Shown: one piece after another, positions 36,701 through 47,187 of the stretch
Numbering within the stretch: position 1 is the stretch's first letter
Layout of the letters: the number at the start of each line of letters is the position of its first letter
DNA from: Eopsaltria australis
Lineage: Eukaryota; Chordata; Aves; Passeriformes; Petroicidae
Reading direction: 5' to 3'
NCBI GenBank assembly: GCA_034509425.1
Contig: JAVTVJ010000117.1
Coordinates: 1,612,001-1,676,000 of the forward strand
Length of the DNA: 64,000 nt
The notes under the pieces: generated by a model
What the model was told of the DNA's origin: nothing
The model's database searches: none
The model's input: only the letters and a program-made list of their open reading frames with translations
Made by a program: the position numbers and the translations under genes

Positions 36701-37636
36701 AGGAGAAATACAGAAAAACAAATCCCTCTTATGATCTGTGGTAAAGCAGTGGTTGCAGATCCAGCATCAAGTTTTTATATATTTTTGTTCCTGGCTCTTA
36801 TCTCTTAAACAAGTGTTTCTAAGGAGTATTAGATTTATAGTGCTGATAATGTGTAGAGCAATGCTTCTTGGAAAATTGCAGAAGGAAACAAAGGAAGAAA
36901 ACATAGTGGGTTTCATTTCTTTCTTTCTTTGCAAGGAACACTCATTAAGAACTTTGCTGAGAGATTACAATGCTTTGGTCAGTTTATCTTTTTTTTTTCC
37001 CCACTCAGATATAAGATGTACTCGTATGAGAACAGAAATAGCAATAGAAGTGAAGAATTGTTTATTTTTTACTAACACCAGAGGAACCACAACTGCAATG
37101 CTGAGTGCAGTTTTCTTGTCTGCATTCTAGGATAACTAGAACAGAGACTGACAGATATGACATGGAGAAACACCACAAAAAAACATCTAGGGTGGGCTTG
37201 GAAGTCAGGAGTGCAGGTTACATAAAGACTCATGCCACCTTCTTTTACCTCTGCTTCGTATCAACATCTCCCACCTTCTTTTTCTAGTAACTTGGGAACA
37301 TCCAGTTCCACCTTCTTCCACACAAGTAACTTGCACCCTCTGGTTGCTCCAGACCTTCTGTCCTTCAGCCATTTATCCTCTTGTAACCATGTGATTTGTT
37401 TCTTTCCTCCCCAAAAAGGCTTTCAGCCCAGCTTCTTACAAAATAGCCTCTGGTAACACACTCACAGCCCCACTCAAGTTCCAGTACAGCATCCAGCAAG
37501 GATTCCTGTGACCCTTCACTCCTCTTAAAGCTGTCCAGCCTTTCTTCACTTCCCACCTTCAGAGCCCTCAGAGCACATTAGCCAAGCTGAGCTTGCTCAG
37601 CTGCACAGGGGTAAAAGTACACGAAAATGGGAAGAA
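33710..37636. other. Unique DNA, no gene recognised
   Basis: A GC-richer patch at 33850-34030 has a good plus-strand acceptor (cttcaacacccccag) and an open frame to 34034, but nothing corroborates it. A short (TG)n lies at about 36298-36316. No repeat family is seen. Confidence 0.35.
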
Positions 37637-37855
37637 TATCTTGGGTTAACCCCAGTAGGCATCTGAGCACCACAGGGGCACTCAGCCACTCCCTTCCAGT
37701 GGGATGGGGGAGAGAAGTGGAAGGGTGAAAGTGAGAAAACTCGTGGGTTGAGATAAAGACAGCTTAACAGACAACCAGACAAAAACTGAGTGCACAGGCA
37801 GAGCAAAAGAAGGAATTTGTTCACTAAGTCCCATCAGCAGGAAGATTTTTGAATT

Positions 37856-37998
37856 TCAGAATCACAGAGTATTCTGAGTTGGAAGGGACTCACAAGGATC
37901 ATTGAGTCCAACTCTTAAGTAAATGGCCCACATTGGGATCAAACCCAGAACGTTGGTGTATGAGCACCGAGCTCTGGCCAACTGAGCTCATCTCAGCC
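37856..37998 (-). mobile_element. TguSINE1-type SINE: tRNA-Ile-like head with CR1 tail
   Basis: The minus strand opens with a tRNA-like head (37998 to about 37924). A degenerate A box, gagctcagttgg, is followed by an anticodon-arm region and a B box, ggtttgatccca, with a final gggcca. It then changes into about 65 bp of CR1 3' end (acttaagagttggactcaatg ... ccttccaactcagaat) ending in a CR1-type tail. A tRNA-Ile head fused to a CR1 3' end is the structure described for TguSINE1 of passerine birds. The head is mutated (the anticodon loop is unlike any functional tRNA), so this is a dead SINE, not a tRNA gene. Confidence 0.85.
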
Positions 37999-38145
37999 AG
38001 TTCCAGGACAGAGCAGCTTCATCTCACGTAACGGTGACTGAGGAAGACAAATATCATGCTCCAAATATCCCTTCCTTCCCCCTTCTCTCCATCTTTATGT
38101 GCTGAGCATGATGCTGTATGGTATGGAATATTCCTTTGGACAATT

Positions 38146-38476
38146 CATAGAATCATGGAATCATTCAGCTTGGAAAAGGTCTTCAAGCTCATCAAGTCCA
38201 GACTTTCACCAAACACCACCTTGTCAACCAGACCACAGCACTGAGTCCACATCCAGTCCTTCCTTAAACACCTCCAGGGATGGTGACTCCACCACCTTCC
38301 TGGGCAGCCCATTCCAACATTTCACTACCCTTTCAGTGAAAAATTCTTCCTGATGTCCAACCTGAACCTCTCCTGGTGCACTGTGAGGCCAATTCCTCTC
38401 ATTCTGTCGCTGCCTGGGGGAAGAGCCCACCCCCCACCTTGCTCCAGCTTCCTTTCAGGTGGTTGTAAAAAGTGAT
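38146..38476 (-). mobile_element. CR1 LINE inserted in the LTR
   Basis: Starts 'catagaatcatgg', then 'ggaaaaggtcttcaagctc', 'cacctccagggatggtgac', 'gggcagcccattccaacatt', 'gatgtccaacctgaacctc' and 'ctttcaggtggttgtaaaaa'. The minus strand retains a stretch of readable reverse transcriptase C-terminus. The flanks aatt (38142-38145) and aatt (38477-38480) may be a short target duplication. It must be younger than the LTR it splits. Confidence 0.93.
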
Positions 38477-38598
38477 AATTGGGTTCATCCCTTTTGGCAG
38501 ATGAAACACAGGTGTGTAACCAACGCTGTTTTTGTCACAAATAAAAAACATGACACCAGACCAGCTACCGTGAAGAAAACCAACTCCAAACCAGCACA

Positions 38599-40531
38599 GA
38601 GCAGAATAATGAGGTTTCATTCCATCTTCCCAATTAAGTGTCACAGTTGTTTCATGGGTGGGGAAGAGGAAGGAGCTTTGAGGGAGGTAAACAGGGGAAA
38701 AAAAGTGCAGTAAAAATGCAAAACCCACATGGGCTTTTATCACCAAAGGCCTCTACACATTTCACAGAGCACAAGAGGAACCAGGCACTTTGCTAATGCT
38801 TGAGAATCATTAGGCTAAAGAAACAGCTACTAGCTTTTATTTTCTTCAAAGGGGTAATTAGGTAGCTTCTCAAGACCTTTTTTTGGCATTGTTTTCAATT
38901 ATTTTTATTGGATTTGCTTTGGTTTTTTCCAGTGTCTGAGACTCAGGCATCTCTATAACGAGATACAGACAAATACAATAATAAATCTGACTTCACTTAG
39001 TCCTGTATCTAGAGAGTTACTTTCTTGTATAAAATCAATCAAAACTTTTTTTGAAAACTGATTGACTCTACCAAGTAATCATAATGTGAGTAACTCAGAT
39101 TTATTTCAAGACACATTCTTCTTTACAGCTGCAGCAGAAGATGAGAAACAAGGAAAGGCAATATACATCAACCTGTTCACAAGCAGTAGCTCATGGTACT
39201 CAGCAGTAGCATCTAAAAATAGCCCACAGAATGGGAAAGATATAAATATATAGATATACAGATGCATAGATATATCTAAAGCTTTGGAAAAAATAATTTT
39301 TATTTCAAATAATGCATCTGGGAGAGGGAAAAAATAACAAAGGATGCACCTACATGATTTCTGGATTCAGACTTGCCAAAAACAGAGAACAACTGAGTTC
39401 TGAGGTGCCCATTTTTTAAGGGAAGTGAGAAATAGAAGTGGCATGATGAGAAGATGTCATAGAAAGAGGCTTCAGTGGCTGGTGAATGAGTACCAGCTTG
39501 GAATTCTCTTGGACAAACCACACTGACCTCAGAGCAGAGCATACACAGGGAATGCTCAGTATTCACAATGTCCTGGTGCTCTGCTTTCCCTAAAGGTCTG
39601 CTGGCATTAGTGGGATGATAAAGCAGTTTATAGGATGAAAAGTCTTCTGGGGAAATATTGATCAAAAGCATCTGCTGTTCTCATTGGGTATTGCTGAAAA
39701 TAACTGCCTGCTTTGCAACCAAGCAGAGGAACTTGGTGAATACAGGATTGCATAAGGTCTACAAAGGCATATTTAATGTGAGATAGGTACTCAGCATGAT
39801 CTACAAAAGAACCTAGAAAGAGAATTGTATAGGATTAGGCACCCATCCTTCTTTGGTCCTTTTGCAAGTGCTGTGTGGCACCTTTACTCATCTCTGTATG
39901 AAGAAATCCCTTAAGAAACACCCCAAGCTTTAATCACAATCCTTTAAATCATGTTTGAACCTTGGATTTCAAGCTTCAAGAACAGAAATGAATCATGAGC
40001 AGAATTCTCCCTTCACTTCTCAGCTCCTCTTCGAATGTTCCCTTCCCCCATCTCAACATCCTCAGTGAGACACAGGCTGTTCTTGCAGAGCAGAAAAAGG
40101 CACCTTTTGTTTTTTGGAGGAAAGCAAGCAAAAGTGAGCCATTGAGGCAGGACAGGACATGTTCACTGATCTTACACATTTTACTGATCTCTGCTCTTCA
40201 TCCCTTGTGTTTCTGCCTCAGCCTTCTGTCTTTGTCCTCAACTTCGACTGAGATCAACAGAAAGTCTCTTATCACACCCTGTTATTTGCAAACAGAAGCT
40301 TGGAAGGTTTAAACATTTTAAACGTTTGCTCTGATTGTGGAAAAACAAGGTCCTTAGGAAATTTCAGCAAAATTGCTTCTGCTGTTTGAAAGAATAACAT
40401 GAAGGGAAGAAGCAGATATGAAGTAATTTAATGTAAATCTAGGCAATTAAATCTCCCACAGACTTAAGTTATTTCACTGTTTTCATGGCAATTCTCTACC
40501 ACCCTCATGCTCACCTCCACGCTTCACTTAC
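38599..40531. other. Mostly unique DNA; possible terminal exon of the 40.5-kb candidate
   Basis: At about 39976-40110 the minus strand has a good acceptor (ctttttctgctctgcaag) followed by short open frames ending in stops. Joined to the exon candidate at 40532-40798 it would close that frame after only a few residues. A minus-strand frame with start MLLINISPEDF lies at 39525-39671 and is followed by a gtcagt donor-like sequence, but it lacks a convincing acceptor. None of this is confirmed. Confidence 0.25.
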
Positions 40532-40798
40532 CAGCAGTGTCCTGACCACTCTCCTTGTGCCTGGTGAGCTGCAATTTCCACAGAATATATTGTACAAAGT
40601 CTTTCAGTCCTTCTAGAAATTTCAGTCTAAGCAAGCACATTCTATCCCAGGTTTTGAGCCAATTTTTTCCTGAGGTTGCTTCTTTTGGCTGGTAGGGCCA
40701 GTTATGGGTCTGAAAATAGGTTGGTGCCCAGGCAGCCAAGAGTAGCAGAAGGGCCCAGAACCCAGCTCGGAGTGAAAATGTGATGAGGAGCCAGAGGA
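40532..40798 (-). CDS. Candidate 267-bp exon encoding a transmembrane segment
   Basis: The minus strand has an excellent acceptor (tgcttttcccttcttcttccttgcag ends at 40799; key parts are the unbroken pyrimidine tract and gcag) and a near-consensus donor (ctg|gtaagtg at 40531). The 267 bp read in phase 1 to phase 1 as 88 uninterrupted codons. Residues about 1-26 form a hydrophobic helix containing GFWALLLLLAAW, with LWLLITFSLR just before it. A tryptophan-rich linker follows (THNWPYQPKEA, NWLKTWDRM), then an amphipathic stretch (LKFLEGLKDFVQYILWKLQ) and a basic end (TRHKESGQ). This fits a single-pass membrane protein. I do not recognise the family. The other two frames are closed by stops. It is the strongest coding signal in the window, but start, end and partner exons are unproven. 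Confidence 0.42.
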
Positions 40799-40978
40799 CT
40801 GCAAGGAAGAAGAAGGGAAAAGCACTGGGATGAGCAGAGGATTGATTTCAGACAGTGCCACAATCCCCAGAACAGCAAATACAATTCCCTGAGCTGTAGG
40901 ACTGCCCTGGGATCCTGCAGCTTGCTGTCACAGACCCACTGAAAGTGGGACACGAGGGAAAACATGCAGCCCACCTAC

Positions 40979-41071
40979 CACATCATCACCAGCCCCTGCA
41001 GAACCCCCACAGGGGGCTGCAGGCTGGTCCTTTGCCATCCCACGCAGCCAAAGGTGAATCTCTCTCTTCTC
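40979..41071 (-). other. Possible upstream exon, maybe with the start codon
   Basis: A 93-bp segment on the minus strand lies between an acceptor (ccaccctctgtcttgcag ending at 41072) and a donor (gtg|gtaggtg at 40978). One frame reads EKREIHLWLRG then MAKDQPAAPCGGSAGAGDDV. The internal ATG has a favourable context (G at -3, G at +4). A minus-strand TATA-like tataaaag lies upstream at about 41216-41223. The phase-0 end does not join in frame to the transmembrane reading of 40532-40798 (it would read another frame that stops inside that exon), so either an exon is missing or one of the calls is wrong. Confidence 0.22.
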
Positions 41072-42214
41072 CTGCAAGACAGAGGGTGGACTACTGAGAG
41101 AAATATGCCTTGAGGGCTTCTGGCAAATTACAAATGAAGCTTTCAGATTGACAAGTCCGTAAGAGACACAGACACAATCTTGTGCTGGGAGAGAATGGCA
41201 ATAAAAAGCAATTGTGCTTTTATACTGCTGAGCAGAGGCAGTAGGCATTAAAAAAATGCTCAGCCAGCAAACTGAAACAGCAACAGCAAAACACCACATT
41301 TTTTGTCAAAATTCAATCCACCTCAAGGAGTAAATTAACGCTAACCAGTCCTGAGCTCCTCACCCCATCTGAAATGGTAGTGTTGCCATATTTATTGTTT
41401 CAGTAAACTTCAAATGCTGGAATAGGGAGCCCTTAAAAGAAACCAGAGAATTTCAAGATGTGGTGATTGTAAGTGCATTAGTTGTGTAGATGGGTAGTTT
41501 TATGCCTGAGCTATTTTTAAAGACCATCAGAATTACTCATCTATAGTTAGCACTGCTAGAAAAATTATCTGTCCAGTATATTTCAGACACCAAGTCTAAA
41601 AAGGAAACTGAGCACCATGGAGAAAGTAATGAATGCTGGTTTGTACTCAACTCCGTATTTCAGTCTAATATTTGATCCCACCTAGTTCAGTGACCAGTGA
41701 GAATAAAGATTTCTTGGTTACACTTTGAAATCTAAGGGGCTGAGGTAGGTAAGTTATGATTGTATTCACCATGGAGGAGGGTAAAAAGAAGCCCTGAGGA
41801 ACCACGTTGTCAATGCCAGAATTGAGACTAAAGATTGATGCCTAAGAGTCCTGCCTGTGGGTGAACCTCAATAACTCTGCCTCAATATGCACTTCAATAA
41901 CCCAAAAGAGCTGGTTCACTCTTATTGTCCCAAGAATCACATGCTTGACCAAGTGCAGGTATTGTGAAAGAGCATTATGTTGAAAACTAATATCACCAAG
42001 CAGCCAGAGCTACTGCAGGAAGAGCAAGTGTCTGCCAAAGGCCTCCTTTCACCTTCCTCTGTGATCTGAATGGAGGTTCCTGCTTCCTTCCATGAAACAC
42101 ATCAACTTAACACTCCTGCTTTTCCTACTTATGGGTCATTACTGTGACTACCAGTGCAGAAAGAGATCTGGGGCATTTTTTAGTCAACACACAAAATTCA
42201 AGTTCCTTATTGAG
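41072..42214. other. Unique DNA, no gene recognised
   Basis: A minus-strand frame from 41299 starts with a signal-peptide-like MWCFAVAVSVCWLSIFL, but has no donor or homology support. Otherwise featureless. Confidence 0.35.
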
Positions 42215-42505
42215 TATGCTGATTCAGGCTAGGATTGAGTTAATTTTCTTCACAGTAGCCCATGTGGTGATATATTTTCGATTTATGATGGGAACGGTGT
42301 TGATAGCACAGGGATATTTTAGGTATTGCTGAGTAGTGATTACACAACATCAAGGATTTTTCTGCTTCTCCTGTTGTCCTGTCAGTGAGTAGGCTGGGCT
42401 GCAAAGGAAGTTGGGATGGGACACAGCCAGGACAGTGGACAACAACTGACCAAAGGGGTGTCCCACACCATGTGGCTTAATAATCAGCAAGTAGCGCCAT
42501 AGCCA
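42215..42505 (+). mobile_element. ERVL-type LTR fragment, same family as at 37637
   Basis: The plus strand carries the U3 start of the family: 'ggattgagttaattttcttc' and 'acagtagcccatg', then 'ggtgttgatagcacaggg', 'gtattgctgagtagtgatta', 'gacacagccaggacag' and 'ctgaccaaagggg'. It is the opposite orientation to the copy at 37637 and is cut short where the CR1 at 42510 begins. No downstream remainder is found after that CR1. Confidence 0.75.
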
Positions 42506-42509
42506 AGAA

Positions 42510-43050
42510 GAATCTTAGAGCCATGGAATCTCAGGATATGCTGAGCTGGAAGGAACCCATCAGGAACATCAAGTTCAGCTCCTGGCCCTATGCAGGACAG
42601 CCCAGGGGTCACAGCATGTGCCTGAAAGCATTGTAGAAACACTGCTCAAATTCGGTCAGGCTTGAGGTTGTCACTCTGGGGAGGTTGTTCCAGTGCCCAA
42701 CCCTCTGGGTGAAAATTTTCCTACCATCCAACCTAAACTCTCCTGACTCAGCTTCATGCTATTCCCTCCAGTCTTGCCACTGGTCATGAGAGTGAGGAAA
42801 TCAGTCCCTGACCCTCCACTTCCCCACGTGAGGACGTTGAAGACCATAATGGGGTCTCCTCTTCTCCATACTGAACAGATCCAGTGACCTCAACCACTCC
42901 TCTGATGGCTTCTCCTCCAGACTCTTCAGCATCTTTGTTGCTCTTCTTTGGACACTCTCTAATAGTTTATGTCTTTTTTATATTGTGGTGCCCAAAACTG
43001 CACACAGGACTCGAGGAGGAGCCACACCAGTGCAGAAGAAGGAAGGGAAT
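42510..43050 (-). mobile_element. CR1 LINE fragment, about 540 bp
   Basis: Reverse-strand CR1 beginning 'ccatggaatctcaggatatg'. It includes 'tgctgagctggaaggaaccc', 'tcctggccctatgcaggac', 'tggggaggttgttccagtgc', 'accatccaacctaaactctc', 'ttctttggacactctctaa' and 'caaaactgcacacaggactc'. It abuts the LTR fragment at 42215-42505. It is decayed, with several stops. Confidence 0.9.
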
Positions 43051-45180
43051 CTGGCCATCAGGTTTAAACTTTAGGGGTTAGGAGATACTGACTAACAGTG
43101 TGCCCACACAGCCACCTTTCCTACTTATTCAGTATAAATTCAGACTCAAAATTTTTTTTTAAAGTTTCATGATTTCCACTCATTTTCCTCATTCTAATTC
43201 AGAGAAACTATTTTTGTCAGGATGCAGGAGTTATCATCACTAATATCCAAGATCCCCAGGGTACATTTTAGAGAAAAGTGACTGCAAACATCTGTATTTG
43301 GCATCCCTGGAGGCCTAGAGTCCCACGAAAGTCAATATCCAGTACTCAACCTGTGTGATCATATTACTCATTAGAAGTTAACTAAAAAGCCAAGTCATGG
43401 GCCTAATGAGCCATGAATACTGTTCCAGATTGTATGGGAAGAGCAGCCATGGGACAGACACTTCTGGTTTTGTTTACAAACTTCTTCCAGCTTAGGTTCA
43501 TTTTGCCTTACACAAAAAGACAAACAAACAAACAAAAACCACCCAAAAAACAACAAATAAGAAATATCATACCAAACCAAACCAAAAAAACAGCAAATTT
43601 AGTTTACTGTGAATGCATAGGGCAGTGGAATGAGGAAAGCCCTAGGACTCAAAGGTATCTACCCTATTAGCAGTCCTGCTCACACAGAAATTGCTCTGTT
43701 CTCACAAGATTACAAGCTTGACTTTTAATAAGAGCTTTTATGAAGTGCTGGCCTCTCTTCCCACAGGAAGGGACCTCCATTCATGTAAACTTTCCTTCAC
43801 AACAGCATGTGCTGGGACTATTTGACTCCATCTTCTCTTTTGCCTTCTCAAATGAAGGCTGAGGATGTCAAGTCTTTTCTGTTGATTCTGTCAGCCGGGA
43901 CTTGCTCTAAGAAAAGTCAACTACTATGTGACTCACAACTATGTGACAAAACTTCACAGGAATTCCAGTGTCACCCTTCCAGCCTGCTTTGTTCAAGTAG
44001 AAAGACCTTTTTTGAAGACATTGGGAAGATCTGTTTTCTTGCTGAGCCTCCATTTACCCTAAATCAGACCAGACAAGGACCAGATCATGCCATTCTGCAT
44101 CCAGTCTTTACAATCTGGTCACATTTTATTACCAAGGAAGACACAGCTACTCAACCCAAATACAGAAAGTATTCAAGAAGAGACTGAGGATTAGCTCTGC
44201 TGAAGCTTTTGATTAGGCAATTCAGGATGTTCTTAGCAAAAAGACCCATCAGTGTGTTCTTGTCACAGAGCTGCCAGTCCGAATCCTTGCTTTCACAGTC
44301 CTCTTGTATTATGCAGGTCTTGAAAGCTTTCTGTCGTATCACAGCATTAGAATTCACAAGATCTTTCTAGATTTAAAAAATGAATTAGTACTAATCTCTC
44401 TTTTTCCCTTTCAGTCTCTCTCTTTCCCCTTACCTGTGCAGTTAGCCAGATGGTAACTAAGGCAACCTGGATTTATAGTGGGATGTGCAGACCATAAAGT
44501 CTTTTATAACTCTCTAACTTATAATATTTCTGTAAGAATCTGTACATAAACAAACCAGGAGGATAAGAGACATTCATGAATAATACAGTTAACCTGAGCT
44601 TCCCATGAAGCCTTAACTGGGTTAAATGGAATCTCCAAATCTTCCTCCAGATACAGGCTTCACATTTTCCATCTCCAGACACAGCCTTACTTCAGGTTTG
44701 GTAATTTCACCTCCTTCTGCCTTCAAACAATGAGTTAATCTCCAACTAATTTATTTCCAAAATTCTATTTTATCATTGTCAAGCCAATATCTTTGGAGGA
44801 ATCAAATCTGTTTGCCATAAAAATTAACCCCCATAAAATTTGGGATTTCATCCCATTGTTATTGTCTATAATTGGACAAGTTTTTCTGCAAGAGGTAGTT
44901 TGAAGTCTGATGTCTTGCACAGCACTAACAGAGGAAAACAGAGGTGGGATCTGTGTGAGGTCAGGAAGTCATCCTTGCAGGGATTCATACAGTTGTGGAT
45001 AATTTGAATAAATTTGGTCTCACAAGCAGAACACGTCATTCCCATGTCCTGAAGCACTGGAGTATAAACACCCCTTTAATGCCACAAGGACAGTGCCCAG
45101 AGCAAAGCAAGACAAATTCATGTCAGGAGCCCACTTGAGGCAAAAAAAATTTCATTCTCTTCTTTTCCTCCTCATTGCAG
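43051..45180. other. Unique DNA, no gene recognised
   Basis: Contains a (CAAA)n-like stretch at 43519-43540. A strong minus-strand donor (cacag|gtaagg) at about 44430 and a minus-strand TATA-like ctataaat at about 44475 stand alone without a supported exon. Confidence 0.4.
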
Positions 45181-45453
45181 CTTTTTGGAGACCTGTTTCA
45201 ACACATCTTATGGGCCACAACCAGAGGAGCAGAAACAAAGCACATGGTTTCCATTATGCATCTGGACAGTGTCAGCCTAGAACTAGAAACACTTGTCTTC
45301 TTTTCAGGTTGCAAAATGAAAAGATTTAAAAGCAGGCAGAGAGCAGCCTGGGAAAGGTTATTCAAGGTTGTCCAGCTTTGGAGAAGGGGGTTGTTTTATA
45401 GCAAAATATTGCAATGTCCTCAGCAGCTAATCCAGTGTCTGTCTGAAGCCTAG
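45181..45453 (+). other. Possible terminal exon, 90 codons (weak)
   Basis: A very strong plus-strand acceptor (ctcttcttttcctcctcattgcag, ending at 45180) is followed by a frame open for 90 codons to a TAG at 45451-45453. It begins LFGDLFQHILWATTRGAE and includes RQRAAWERLFKVVQLWRRG. Two other frames also stay open for about 30-50 codons, which lessens the weight of the longest one. No family is recognised and no polyadenylation signal is evident close by. It may be a non-coding or chance signal. Confidence 0.2.
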
Positions 45454-45901
45454 GCACTCACTGAGCTTATCTCAGCAGTGTCTGCAGGTGACTGCACTCA
45501 GTAATGTGAGGGGGCCCTGAACTCCTGCCAGGCAGAGCCTCATACAGCCCTAGGATGCCTGGATGCAGCAAAGCTCACTTTCAACCCAAATCTCCAGAAC
45601 TGCCTCAGTCATTCTTCGTCTGCTCCTGCCTCATGTTGCTCTCCCCCTGCTTGATATTCACAAGGTCTTTATAGCCAAATACATTTGGTGCTGCCTTCCA
45701 GTGCTAAGCATTGCTTCCTGCTCACAATACAGATTTTGCGTTTCCTTGCCCTGGAGAAAATTCCTTTGAGACCTGAAAAATGTGTGCAGTGCCAGGGCAT
45801 GGCTGTGTGGACAGATAAGCCCACAACCTATCTGCTTCCCTTTCAGGTTCTTCCCAGGGTCACTGTTACCACAGGAGCTTGTAGGGCAGCAAGGGTCAGA
45901 G
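45454..45901. other. Unique DNA, no gene recognised
   Basis: No repeat family or supported exon. Confidence 0.4.
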
Positions 45902-46028
45902 ACTCATAGAACCATAGAATGATTTAGGTTGGGAGGGACCTTAAGGATCATCTTGTTCCAAGCCCTCTGCCATGGGCAGGGACACCTTCCACTCAACCAG
46001 GTTGCCTAGACCCTCATCCAGCTGGGTC
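45902..46028 (-). mobile_element. Short CR1 LINE 3' fragment
   Basis: About 125 bp of reverse-strand CR1: 'actcatagaaccatagaatg', 'atttaggttgggagggacc', 'ccatgggcagggacaccttc', 'ccaggttgcctagaccc'. It is severely 5'-truncated. Subfamily as at 11345 and 18059. Confidence 0.9.
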
Positions 46029-46200
46029 TCACTGCTCAGTTATCAGAAACACCTCATCAGCAACAAATTCCCTCCCATGCACTGCATCATCCACCTGGTG
46101 ACAGCAAGAGACTGTGCAGGTCACCACCAGCACATCGAGGCTGTCTTCCAGGTGTTTGACCATTGGGTCAAACAAACAAAAGGGTGTGTATGGAGGCCTA

Positions 46201-46483
46201 AATGATTCCCATTAATGGATGGGAACACACCTATGCAGAAAATATTGAAAAAAAAAAACCCTGCTGTGGTCAAGAAGCCTCCTGTTTTTAGGAATGTGAC
46301 AATATCCTCTCTATCCAAAATAACTCTTGGCTGAATTTTGTTTGCAGAGACACCAGAGCTGGATGGAGCTTTGGACTCCGAGATGTCGATGTCAGCAATG
46401 GTTTGATGACGAAGACTGCAGCTGTGATGCTCTGTGAACCAAGGAAACAAACGTCCTGGGATCAGGCATAGAAATGAAGCTGA
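46201..46483. repeat. Direct duplication, copy A (partner at 48193-48470)
   Basis: About 280 bp are repeated 2 kb downstream in the same orientation. Shared blocks include ggctgaattttgtttgcaga, gacaccagagctgg, 'gatgtcagcaatg', 'tttgatga' and 'gaagactgcagctgtgatgc'. In the best ~108 bases I count about nine mismatches by eye; the left part is more divergent, and copy A has an extra A-run at about 46249. I do not recognise a repeat family, so it may be a local duplication or two copies of an uncatalogued element. Confidence 0.88.
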
Positions 46484-47187
46484 GAAGTTGCTTGAGAAGT
46501 GGAGCAGTCAGTAGTGTAATGACTTGAAAGCCTGGGGATCATGCAAGCGATGATGTCTGTGCTACACACAAGGAATTCAATCCCTTCTCCCAAATAAGGG
46601 CCCTTGACAGACTGTAACACTACATTCTGGACAGGGAGATATTGTGCATCTGATGCCTTCTCTTTTATAGCAGTCCAGGATTATGAACTGTAAGTCATTT
46701 AGCCCACTTTAGATAATCATCACTTTCAAATCGGATTATAATTTGCAGAGGCACAACATGTTCAGGGCTAAACCGTGTCAGACACCAAGATAAGTATTCC
46801 AGGAGGCTCTGCTGCATGGCAGCTTTGCAGACAAGGAACCAGGGTACTGGGAACACTGTAGTAACACATGAACTGACAAAAAAGGCTCTTTTTAATTCAG
46901 CTTGAGACAAAGATGAGCTATCAGACCTCCCAAGGCAATTGCCACAGAGAACTGGGGAGAGCTGTGCAACATGCAGCTCTTCATGGTTGCTCGTGCTGCT
47001 TTGGCACACATATACATTATTAATGCTGCTATTTTTAAGTTTTATTTTCCCTTGTGCTGTGTGGAAAGCTGCAGCATTCACCACTGTGCCAGTGACCGTC
47101 CTTTGAACATATTTTCATTTCCCATTTTCCCACATGAAGCATTTGCCTCTGTCCAGAAGAACAAATAAAAAGAAGAGCTGCCAGCTC
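46484..47187. other. Unique DNA between the two copies
   Basis: No supported gene or known repeat; CpG-poor. Confidence 0.4.

Larger units (their letters stand above)
37637..38598 (-). mobile_element. Avian ERVL-type LTR, interrupted by a SINE and a CR1
   Basis: On the minus strand the element begins TGTGCTGGTTT (38598 downward), has 'ttttcttcacggtagc' and 'tatggaatattcc'-type U3 blocks reading in from that end, then 'tttatctcaacccacgag' with 'tctcactttcaccctt', and ends at ggttaaccc-aagata near 37637. These blocks are those of a common avian ERVL LTR. A TguSINE1-type element (37856-37998) and a CR1 (38146-38476) lie inside it. LTR sequence resumes on both sides of each, and part of U3 is deleted. 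No matching 5-bp target duplication could be read. Confidence 0.75.

Noticed and set aside
37924..37998. tRNA gene
   Set aside because: The tRNA-like sequence is the degenerate head of a SINE fused to a CR1 tail. The anticodon arm is mutated.
41200..41299. Signal-peptide-like start MWCFAVAVSVCWLSIFL as a secreted protein gene
   Set aside because: The frame runs across the likely intron and acceptor at 41072 without a donor, so it is probably chance.
44425..44485. Minus-strand TATA-like box plus strong donor cacag|gtaagg
   Set aside because: Spacing leaves almost no room for a first exon after the TATA box and no downstream exon was found.
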